DNA of 64,000 bases, from contig NZ_JXJU01000006.1 in the NCBI RefSeq assembly GCF_002441655.1, positions 1-64,000 on the forward strand. The letters run 5' to 3'. Position numbers and translations under genes: made by a program. Below are positions 57,233-64,000 of this stretch, piece by piece. Origin of the DNA: Lactococcus fujiensis JCM 16395. GTDB taxonomy: Bacteria; Bacillota; Bacilli; Lactobacillales; Streptococcaceae. Under the pieces are notes generated by a model. It saw only the letters and a program-made list of their open reading frames with translations. It was not told the DNA's origin and made no database searches. The first letter of the stretch is position 1; the number at the start of each line of letters is the position of its first letter.

Positions 57233-57247
57233 ACTTTACAGAAAATT
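57233..57247. promoter_or_regulatory. CodY-like box upstream of pepX
   Basis: ACTTTACAGAAAATT matches the CodY consensus (AATTTTCWGAAAATT) at 13 of 15 positions. It lies directly upstream of the extended -10 TTGATATAAT (57248-57256 region), where binding would block polymerase. Confidence 0.55.
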
Positions 57248-57335
57248 TGATATAATTATAAAAATTGGAAATTGCCAATTTCTTGTATTTTTTAACATGG
57301 GCGCAATTTTTGAAAAGGTAAGGAGCAGACGAAAT

Positions 57336-59624
57336 ATGAAATTCAATCATTTTTCAATCGTTGAAAAAACATTTGATGAAAAATTAGCTGATTTAGATCA
57401 TTTGGGCTTTAAATGGTCCGTTTTCTGGGACGAAAAAAAGATTTTGAAAGACTTTTTGATTCAAAGTCCAATTGATATGACAGTTATTCAAGCCACAGAA
57501 AAACTTGATATAATGGACTTTTTGCGTTCTAAAACAACAGCACTGGATTGGGGAATTTTTTGGACAATCGCTTTACAACTGCTCGACTTCGTTCCAAATT
57601 TTGAATTTGAAATCGGGAAAGCACAAGCATTTGCAAAATCAATTAATCTCCCTCAATTTGAAGGCCAAATGAACAGTGAAAATCTTTTTGAAGCTTTTTA
57701 CCTACTTCTCTTAACACGCCGAAAAAATGGAATGAGTTTAGTTGAATACTGGGTTTCAGAAGGTCTGCTTCCCGTGGATAATGACTATCATTTTTTCAAC
57801 GACAAAGCCTTAGCTACATTTGACACAACTCAATTAAAAAGAGAAGTGGTTTGGGTAGAAAGTCCTGTTGATACTTACAACCGTGGACAATATGATCTGA
57901 TAAAAGTTCAGATTATCCGCCCTATTTCACGCCAACAAATTCCATCAGTAATGACAGCAAGTCCTTATCATCTAGGTACCAATGACAAAGCTAATGATAA
58001 CAGGCTGCACGATATGAAAACTGAATTGAAGAAAAAAGAGCCTGGACATATTGAAGTAGAGCATCGTTTACCTGAAAAAGTACATTTTGATACTAAAGAA
58101 AAGCCAGCTGTGGATGAGGCTCCTATGCATTTCACTCATGGATGGACTTATTCATTGAACGATTATTTCTTAGCACGTGGTTTCGCTTCGATTTATGTTG
58201 CTGGAGTAGGAACACGAGGTTCAGACGGTTTCCAGACTTCTGGCGACTACCACCAAGTTTATTCAATTTGTGCAGTAATTGACTGGCTCAATGGTCGCAC
58301 ACGAGCTTATACGTCGCGCAAGAAGACGCACGAAATTGTTGCTACCTGGGCTAATGGCAAGGTTGCAATGACTGGTAAATCGTATCTGGGAACAATGGCT
58401 TATGCAGCAGCAACAACTGGAATTGATGGTCTCGAAGTTATTTTAGCTGAGGCCGGAATTTCTTCTTGGTACCACTATTATCGTGAAAATGGTCTAGTCC
58501 GCTCTCCTGGCGGATTCCCTGGAGAAGACCTTGACGTTCTGGCTGAATTGACTTATTCTAAAAACATGGACGGTGCTGATTACATAAAAAACAATGAGCA
58601 ATACCAAGAATTACTCAGTAAAATGACTTCAGACCTTGACCGTCAATCAGGAGATTATAATCAATTCTGGAATAACCGTAATTATTTGCTCAATGTGGAT
58701 AAAGTCAAAGCTGATATTTTAATTGACCATGGTTTACAGGATTGGAATGTGACCCCAGAACAAGCTTATAATTTTTGGAATGCTCTTCCTGCCAATCAAG
58801 CAAAACACATTTTTCTTCACCGCGGCTCACACATTTATAATCATAATTGGCAGTCATTGGACTTCACAGAATGTATTAATACGTACTTTTCGGCTAAATT
58901 ATTAGAGAAACCATTGAATCTTAATCTTCCTCCAATTATTTTACAAGAAAATTCTAAATATCAATCATTTACAAGTCTCAAAAACTGGGGTTCAGAAGTA
59001 AAATTATCTATGCCCCTCGCAAAAACAGCTGTCTCATTGAGTCAATTCGAAAATCATTATGACCTTGCTACTTTTGAACGTTACAGCGCTGATTTTAATG
59101 TTTTCAAAAAAGATTTATTTGAAGGAAAAACACAAGCTACAGTCGTTGACCTTGAAATGACGCATGAAATATTTGTAAATGGTGCAATTGAGCTCGACCT
59201 CAAATTAAAAATAAATGACAATAAAGGACTTTTATCTGCTCAAATCTTAGATTTTGGTGAGAAAAAACGTCTGCGAGATACGACTCAAATTATTGATCCA
59301 AAGGCAATCGATCGAGGGCGAAATTTTGAATTGGAAAACCTGCAAGAATTGCCATTAGTCAACTGTCCTTATCAAGTTATGACTAAAGGATTCTTAAATT
59401 TACAAAATCGAAATGATTTAATGGAAATATCAGAAATCCCTGAAAATGAATGGCTTGACGTTCACTTTGGCGTTCAACCAACCATCTACAAATTAGAAAA
59501 AGGGGATAAAATTCGGATTTTGATTTATAGCACTGACTTCGAACATACTGTCAGAGACAATCGGCATGTTACCTATGACATTGATTTATCACAATCTAAA
59601 ATTATTTTCCCAATTGAAAAATAA
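57336..59624 (+). CDS. pepX: X-prolyl dipeptidyl aminopeptidase
   Basis: A 762-residue serine peptidase (S15) from the ATG at 57336 with AAGGAG upstream and the N-terminus of known lactococcal PepX ([16 protein letters not shown]); an in-frame ATG at 57297 is rejected. Nucleophile in [12 protein letters not shown], catalytic Asp in [12 protein letters not shown], His in [10 protein letters not shown]. It frees X-Pro dipeptides from casein peptides in the cytosol. A CodY-like box fits nitrogen control. Divergent from glpF. Confidence 0.97.
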   Translation: MKFNHFSIVEKTFDEKLADLDHLGFKWSVFWDEKKILKDFLIQSPIDMTVIQATEKLDIMDFLRSKTTALDWGIFWTIALQLLDFVPNFEFEIGKAQAFAKSINLPQFEGQMNSENLFEAFYLLLLTRRKNGMSLVEYWVSEGLLPVDNDYHFFNDKALATFDTTQLKREVVWVESPVDTYNRGQYDLIKVQIIRPISRQQIPSVMTASPYHLGTNDKANDNRLHDMKTELKKKEPGHIEVEHRLPEKVHFDTKEKPAVDEAPMHFTHGWTYSLNDYFLARGFASIYVAGVGTRGSDGFQTSGDYHQVYSICAVIDWLNGRTRAYTSRKKTHEIVATWANGKVAMTGKSYLGTMAYAAATTGIDGLEVILAEAGISSWYHYYRENGLVRSPGGFPGEDLDVLAELTYSKNMDGADYIKNNEQYQELLSKMTSDLDRQSGDYNQFWNNRNYLLNVDKVKADILIDHGLQDWNVTPEQAYNFWNALPANQAKHIFLHRGSHIYNHNWQSLDFTECINTYFSAKLLEKPLNLNLPPIILQENSKYQSFTSLKNWGSEVKLSMPLAKTAVSLSQFENHYDLATFERYSADFNVFKKDLFEGKTQATVVDLEMTHEIFVNGAIELDLKLKINDNKGLLSAQILDFGEKKRLRDTTQIIDPKAIDRGRNFELENLQELPLVNCPYQVMTKGFLNLQNRNDLMEISEIPENEWLDVHFGVQPTIYKLEKGDKIRILIYSTDFEHTVRDNRHVTYDIDLSQSKIIFPIEK

Positions 59625-59650
59625 AAGCACTCATTGGAGTGCTTTTATTC
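59622..59650. terminator. Bidirectional terminator pepX / ECF S gene
   Basis: AAAAGCACTC, ATT, GGAGTGCTTTT with flanking A/T. Confidence 0.92.
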
Positions 59651-60128
59651 TCCCTAAAATCATTATAACGATGGGATAAAATATTAAAGTTGAGATGGCA
59701 TGGGCGGTATCAAAGGGGAGCCCTGCAATCCAATAAGCAATGTAGCCACCTGTTCCAAAACCATACATGAGCCCTGATAAAACATCAATCAGAGCACCAA
59801 AGACAAAGGCGAGAAAACCAGCACTTATTGAAAGGACGAAAACATTTTTGGTAAGCTTCCCTATAGCCTTAAAAAAAGCAATAATTATAGCGTAGACGAA
59901 AATTTGGCCAAATACTATTGGCGAAAAGCCCAGCAGAATTCCAGTCAAAAGCATAGTTAGTCCCATGATTGCAATTGAATCCCAAAGTCCAATCCATAAG
60001 GCAAAGGCAAAAAACATGGCTGTGATTGGTTTGACATTTGGAAAGTCAACAAAGGCGATTCGAAGAACACAGCTAAGTGCTGCTAATATTGCGATTAATG
60101 CAAGACGATAAACTAATTTTTTTCTCAT
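59631..60128 (-). CDS. ECF transporter S component
   Basis: A 165-residue protein with about six membrane segments; RLALIAILAALSCVLRIAF and FPNVKPITAMFFAFALW are typical of ECF substrate-binding S components (small vitamin or cofactor binders that dock on shared EcfAAT). No EcfA/T genes adjacent, so it is a group II S component. Substrate not determinable. The -10 TATGAT (60140-60135, extended TGA) is six bases before the ATG with no Shine-Dalgarno, so leaderless. Confidence 0.82.
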   Translation of the reverse strand: MRKKLVYRLALIAILAALSCVLRIAFVDFPNVKPITAMFFAFALWIGLWDSIAIMGLTMLLTGILLGFSPIVFGQIFVYAIIIAFFKAIGKLTKNVFVLSISAGFLAFVFGALIDVLSGLMYGFGTGGYIAYWIAGLPFDTAHAISTLIFYPIVIMILGRIKALQ

Positions 60129-60322
60129 GAAAATATCATATCAAATTTATGCAAAAAGTACTATTTTTTTCACAACTAGAAAATTTAAAACCCTATTTTT
60201 AATCTGGCTGAACTCCCTTAAAAGTCAATTTGTTAGTGAATTTTGTAACTTACACAAGAATAAGAGTGCAAAAAAACACTGTCATTGCTAACAGCATTTT
60301 TATTTGTATCCCAAAAGAATTC
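60129..60322. other. Gap between gltX and the ECF S gene
   Basis: No gene. It holds the gltX terminator (about 60272-60304: AATGCTGT, loop, ACAGTGTTTTTTT on the minus strand) and the promoter of the ECF S gene. Confidence 0.7.
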
Positions 60323-61774
60323 TTATTTTTTAAGCGCTGTTTCTAAATGATTCAATGAAACTTCTTTGCCTAGAAGGGCAATAGCATTATGTAGTTCTGG
60401 GCCATGCATTGAACCTGTTGAGGCAATGCGAATTGGCATCCAGAGATTTTTACCTTTTACACCAGTTTCTTTTTGAACTTGTTTAAACAAAGGATAAATA
60501 TTTTCCGATGTGAAATCAGCTTCAGGAATGGCAGCTAATTTTTCTTTGAATGCAGCCACAACAACTGGTGACGTTTCGAGTGACATCATTTCTTTTTCGG
60601 CCTCATCCCATTCAGGCATTTCACCAAAGAACAAGTCTGTCAAAGGAACGATTTCTTCAGCAGATTTCATTTGAGGTTGATACATTTCCACGAATTTTTC
60701 TGCACGTTCATCAAGACGACCTGCAGCTTCTAGGAAGGGCTTTGCCATTTCGACAACGCGTTCAAGAGGAGCATGTTTGATATATTCATTGTCAATCCAG
60801 TCCATTTTCTTTTGGTCAAATGCAGCTGGAGCTTTAGATAAACGTTTTTCATCAAATAATTTAATCAATTCATCACGTGAGAAAATTTCTTCATTTCCAC
60901 CAGGGTTCCAACCAAGGAAAGCAAGGAAGTTAAAGACCGCTTCTGACATGTAGCCTTTTTTACGGTAATCTTCGATAAATTGAAGTGTATTTGTATCACG
61001 TTTTGAAAGTTTTTTCCCTGTTTCAGAATTAATAATCAAAGTCATGTGACCAAATTGTGGAGCTTCCCAACCAAGTGCTTCATAAATCATCAATTGTTTA
61101 GGTGTGTTAGCGATGTGATCATCTCCGCGGATAACATGACTAATCTCCATCAAGTGATCGTCAACAACGACTGCAAAGTTATAGGTAGGGTAGCCATCTT
61201 TCTTTTGAATAACCCAGTCCCCACCAATGTTACCACCTTCAAATGAAATTTCACCTTTCACAATGTCATTCCATTTGTAAATAGAAGTTGTAGAAACTTT
61301 GATACGAACAGTTGGAACAATCCCAGCAGCTTTACGTTCTGCAACATAAGCTGTTTTTTCATCTTCTGTCATCCCAATATATTCATTGGTATAATGTGGT
61401 GTTTCGCCAGCAGCTTCTTGACGTTCATGCTCTGCAGCTAGTTCTTCTTCTGTACGATAAGAATAGTATGCTTTTCCTTCTTCGAGTAATTGATCAATAT
61501 AGCCTTGATAAATGTCAAGACGTTCTGATTGGCGATAACGTTCGTGAGTTTCTGGGCTTTCGTCCCAATCCATTCCTAACCAACGTAAGTTTTCAAGCTG
61601 GCTACGCTCTCCATCTTCAACATGTCGTTTACGGTCCGTATCTTCAATACGAATGATGAAAGTTCCGTTATAGTGACGGGCAAAGAGGTAGTTGAACAAT
61701 GCAGTACGGGCATTTCCAATATGCAAAAGTCCTGTTGGTGATGGTGCGTAACGTACGCGAATTTTATCTGACAT
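60323..61774 (-). CDS. gltX: Glutamyl-tRNA synthetase
   Basis: 483 residues from the ATG at 61774, with AGGAGAAA upstream (an in-frame ATG at 61804 is rejected). [22 protein letters not shown] carries HIGH-type HIGN, KLSKRDT is the KMSKS loop, and the discriminating C-terminal anticodon-binding domain ends [16 protein letters not shown]. In Firmicutes this enzyme probably also charges tRNA-Gln with Glu for GatCAB. A tRNA-Glu gene lies 1.1 kb away. Confidence 0.98.
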   Translation of the reverse strand: MSDKIRVRYAPSPTGLLHIGNARTALFNYLFARHYNGTFIIRIEDTDRKRHVEDGERSQLENLRWLGMDWDESPETHERYRQSERLDIYQGYIDQLLEEGKAYYSYRTEEELAAEHERQEAAGETPHYTNEYIGMTEDEKTAYVAERKAAGIVPTVRIKVSTTSIYKWNDIVKGEISFEGGNIGGDWVIQKKDGYPTYNFAVVVDDHLMEISHVIRGDDHIANTPKQLMIYEALGWEAPQFGHMTLIINSETGKKLSKRDTNTLQFIEDYRKKGYMSEAVFNFLAFLGWNPGGNEEIFSRDELIKLFDEKRLSKAPAAFDQKKMDWIDNEYIKHAPLERVVEMAKPFLEAAGRLDERAEKFVEMYQPQMKSAEEIVPLTDLFFGEMPEWDEAEKEMMSLETSPVVVAAFKEKLAAIPEADFTSENIYPLFKQVQKETGVKGKNLWMPIRIASTGSMHGPELHNAIALLGKEVSLNHLETALKK

Positions 61775-61917
61775 GATAAATATATTTCTCCTATATTTGA
61801 ACAATTATCTTGTCCATAATCATTTCTATTTTACCACAAATTGAATGGCTTGTCTGTGCTTGTTCTTAAAATTTTAATCGGACAGCTATATTTTTAAAAA
61901 GTAAAGCAAGAGGACGA

Positions 61918-61942
61918 AAAAACAACAGTCAAAAGCTGTTAT
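61918..61942 (-). terminator. Terminator of the aldo/keto reductase gene
   Basis: On the minus strand AACAG, 7-base loop, CTGTT, G, six T. Confidence 0.8.
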
Positions 61943-61961
61943 TCCTTATCTCTATTGAATT

Positions 61962-62810
61962 TTAATGAGAATTTTCATCTGGATTGCGAGCAAGACCCGC
62001 TATACCGTGAAAACCGTCAATTGTTTTAATATCATTTTCATCTAACTCAAAATCAAAAAGATCAGCATTTTCCTTTATTCGTGCAGGAGTCACCGATTTT
62101 GGTAGTGGCAAGTAGCCTTTCTGGAGTGACCAGCGTAATACGACTTGCGCAACCGATTTTTTATAGCTCGCAGCAATGTCTTGAAGCTCTGGAATAGACA
62201 AGATTTTACCAGTTCCAAGAGGACTATAGGCCTCCGTGAAAATATTATGCGCTTGATTAAAGGCTACAATTTCTTCCTGCTGGTCAGTTGGGTTAATCAT
62301 GATTTGATTGACCACAGGTTTGATTTCTGCCACTTCCAATAGTGGTTCTAAATGTCTCGCATGAAAATTTGAAGTCCCAATGGCACGGATTTTGCCAGCG
62401 CGGACAGCTTGTTCCATGGCGCGCCAAACACGTTCATTACGTTGAGCAAAATGAGGGCGAGAAGATATGGGGTTTGGCCAATGGATCAAATATAAATCGA
62501 CATAATCTAAGCCCAGTTTGTTCAAACTTTCGTTTATTTCGACTGCTGCATCTTCTGTTGTCAGGGCCGTATCCCATAATTTTGTCGTCACAAATAAGTC
62601 CGCTCGATCAATGCCAGAATCTTTAATTGCCCGTCCAACAGATTCTTCATTACCATAAATAGCCGCCGTATCAATGTGTCGATAGCCTGTTTCGAGCGCA
62701 GTTTTTACTGCCTGATAGGCTTCTTCTCCATCTTTTGATTGCCAGGTCCCAAAACCAACTTTGGGGATTTTCATCCCATTTGGTAAAAGATATGTAGCTG
62801 TCAAACTCAT
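61962..62810 (-). CDS. Aldo/keto reductase (AKR5-type)
   Basis: A 282-residue AKR: HIDTAAIYGNEESVGRAI with catalytic Asp and Tyr, VTTKLW with the Lys, LIHWPNP with the His, GTSNFHARHLEPLL and the C-terminal NADPH-site PKSVTPARIKENADLF. An NADPH-dependent reductase of small aldehydes/ketones such as methylglyoxal or 2,5-diketogluconate. AAGGAGTT precedes the ATG. Real substrate unknown. Confidence 0.92.
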   Translation of the reverse strand: MSLTATYLLPNGMKIPKVGFGTWQSKDGEEAYQAVKTALETGYRHIDTAAIYGNEESVGRAIKDSGIDRADLFVTTKLWDTALTTEDAAVEINESLNKLGLDYVDLYLIHWPNPISSRPHFAQRNERVWRAMEQAVRAGKIRAIGTSNFHARHLEPLLEVAEIKPVVNQIMINPTDQQEEIVAFNQAHNIFTEAYSPLGTGKILSIPELQDIAASYKKSVAQVVLRWSLQKGYLPLPKSVTPARIKENADLFDFELDENDIKTIDGFHGIAGLARNPDENSH

Positions 62811-62906
62811 CTTTCAACTCCTTTTATCTTGTATTTATTCTATGATAACATGAAATTCGATTTTTTTTAACAAAAAAAAGATTTGACCTAAGCCAAACCT
62901 TAATGA

Positions 62907-62978
62907 TAGTCCCAAGGGGAATCGAACCCCTATTTCCGGAATGAGAAACCAGTTTCCTAACCATTAGAAGATGGGACC
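62907..62978 (-). tRNA. tRNA-Glu, anticodon CUC by alignment
   Basis: A 72-base cloverleaf on the minus strand: acceptor GGTCCCA / TGGGACT, T arm AGGGG-TTCGATT-CCCCT, D arm with TAATGGTTAGGA. In the anticodon arm CTGGT-TTCTCAT-TCCGG the bases at 34-36 are CTC (Glu, GAG codon), with A37. The inner pair 31-39 is T-T. CCA is not encoded. Promoter: TTGACA (63026-63021), 17 bp, TAGACT (63003-62998). Confidence 0.85.
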
Positions 62979-62997
62979 TTAATTAACTCTAAGTTTA

Positions 62998-63026
62998 AGT
63001 CTAGCACTCTTTTTTAAGCTTGTCAA
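62998..63026 (-). promoter_or_regulatory. tRNA-Glu promoter
   Basis: On the minus strand TTGACA, 17 bp, TAGACT with extended TGC. Confidence 0.85.
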
Positions 63027-63111
63027 AAATTTAACAATTTTTTAAAGGTATCATTTTTTGATACCTTTTAGATTTATACTTGAATTATCAAAAAAAGAAA
63101 AGAGAAATCTA

Positions 63112-63582
63112 ATGGAATACTCAATTAAACACGTTGCAAAGAACTATAAAATGACCGCTTTCGGCGTTTCCTTCGACGATTTTAATGATTGGCAAGGGAA
63201 TGCTGCTCGTACCTCAGCAAAAAAAGCTGAAATTATAGCCAACGGAAGCCTATCAGCGCTGACAGCTTTGAGTGATGGCCAAATTTACCAAATTAATTAT
63301 GTTCTTGATGGTAAGGCTTGGCGAGGATTTGGTGTTATGGGAGAATTCAATTTAGACGGTGCAGTAGTCTTGGATTTTCTTGCAGGAGATTATTTGATCT
63401 TTTCAGCAAATGGCACCAATGAAATGACCTTGGCAGATGAAATCACTAGCATGGTCTTTGGACAAGGCTTAAAAGAAGCCTCTGATTATAAATACATTGG
63501 ACCGGGTAACGCCACTTTCGTCAAATCTGTTGAGAAAAATAAATTTTATGGCGAAATGGCGCTCCGGGTTGAAAAAATCTAA
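63112..63582 (+). CDS. Hypothetical protein, effector-binding-like
   Basis: 156 residues from the ATG at 63112 (AAAGAGAAA upstream; the in-frame ATG at 63058 lies before the binding site). Starts MEYSIKHVAKNYKMTAFGVSF; a soluble mixed alpha/beta fold. The opening pattern of a strand followed by a DxF and a central GVMGEFN resembles GyrI/AraC effector-binding domains, but the match is loose. Function unknown. Confidence 0.7.
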   Translation: MEYSIKHVAKNYKMTAFGVSFDDFNDWQGNAARTSAKKAEIIANGSLSALTALSDGQIYQINYVLDGKAWRGFGVMGEFNLDGAVVLDFLAGDYLIFSANGTNEMTLADEITSMVFGQGLKEASDYKYIGPGNATFVKSVEKNKFYGEMALRVEKI

Positions 63583-63626
63583 AAATATACCTGTAATCAA
63601 TGACAAAAATTTAGTATAATGAAACC

Positions 63627-64000
63627 ATGAATAAAATCAGTTTTACAGTCACTGTTGACGATGAAGAACTTTCAATTGAAATGGCCTCTGGTGCAAAAAT
63701 GAAACTCATTAATTGCAACAACAACCGTTTTGAACTTTCAGAAAATGAGTTTTTCTTCTTGTTGAAAAAAAATCAGATCAAAATGATTTCAGCAAATAAA
63801 CCATCTATTCCCAAAATTGAATTCGACCGTTTGGTCATTATTGACCCTCGTGTTTACGACATCGATTTAGGGCAATTTGTTCAATATTTTGTCCAAACTG
63901 CTGAGGAAACTGGAATAAAATTAGTAGGACAGCCTGAAAAAATCAAGCTTCCTAAGAATATATATAACGCCTCTGCCAAGGCTGCAGATGAACTATTGAC
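63627..64000 (+). CDS. Hypothetical protein, 3' end beyond window
   Basis: A frame opens at the ATG at 63627 (MNKISFTVTVDDEELSIEM) and is open for about 124 codons to the window end. TATAAT (63615-63620) stands six bases before the ATG and there is no Shine-Dalgarno, so the message is probably leaderless. The N-terminal part is beta-rich and acidic, later KIEFDRLVIIDPRVYDIDLG. No family recognised; too incomplete for a function. Confidence 0.7.
   Translation, partial: MNKISFTVTVDDEELSIEMASGAKMKLINCNNNRFELSENEFFFLLKKNQIKMISANKPSIPKIEFDRLVIIDPRVYDIDLGQFVQYFVQTAEETGIKLVGQPEKIKLPKNIYNASAKAADELL

Overview
The window reads as a chromosomal segment of a low-GC Gram-positive coccus, most probably a Lactococcus. 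The basis is family recognition: a water-forming NADH oxidase, two tandem acetate kinases, the heme-efflux set hrtR-hrtB-hrtA with its operator, an HdiR-type SOS repressor, and an aquaglyceroporin divergent from the X-prolyl dipeptidyl aminopeptidase gene pepX. Several blocks (ssb-groES-groEL, pepA/DUF4651/thioredoxin/ytpR, pbp1b/tyrS, pyrH-frr-cvfB, yqgQ-glcK-rhodanese, snf2 near murC) keep the order common in Lactococcus and Streptococcus. The proteins look like relatives of the L. lactis versions, not identical copies, so another Lactococcus species is possible; I could not test this.

Region 1 (1-4477) is the end of a prophage or related integrative element. It has a leftward early operon (Cro-like protein, unknown protein, BRO/ANT antirepressor, small ORF) and a rightward lysogeny operon (repressor, ImmA/IrrE-like metallopeptidase, tyrosine integrase). 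Between them lies a 290-bp control region with inverted operator copies and promoters that appear to face each other. The integrase ends 87 bp from the 3' end of groEL, so the attachment site is probably there.

Region 2 (4478-29493) is core genome: groESL under a perfect CIRCE element; ssb with a competence-type promoter; noxE with a Rex-like operator; an operon of DUF4651 protein, thioredoxin, a rifamycin ADP-ribosyltransferase (arr) and ytpR; pepA; pbp1b and tyrS; a cation/proton antiporter; a DeoR regulator; an OsmC protein; an MFS exporter; a decayed gene; thiI; hrtRBA; a KimA-type potassium importer; and lysS.

Region 3 (29494-49379) holds yozE, msrA, an orphan peptide-binding lipoprotein, pyrH-frr-cvfB, two acetate kinases with a YtxK-like methyltransferase, a DUF3165 protein, typA, an MFS gene, yqgQ-glcK-rhodanese, dps, the competence prepilin peptidase comC, an SOS-like unit (hdiR, small membrane protein, dinB), a candidate small RNA driven by a CiaR-like promoter, and murC.

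Region 4 (49380-64000) holds a disordered basic protein, an SWI2/SNF2 helicase, a serine hydrolase, a CppA homolog, a CPBP protease, glpF and pepX with a CodY-like box, an ECF S component, gltX, an aldo/keto reductase, a tRNA-Glu, and two unknown genes, the last cut by the window edge.

Themes that cut across genes: (a) two late-competence genes share a bipartite promoter with identical spacing; (b) several genes have a -10 hexamer exactly 6 bp before an ATG and usually no Shine-Dalgarno, suggesting leaderless mRNAs; (c) a short palindrome built on CTGTCAG/CTGACAG recurs in intergenic gaps, often as a terminator stem; (d) metabolic and stress genes carry recognisable operators (HrcA, Rex-like, HrtR, Fur/PerR-like, CodY-like, cre-like).
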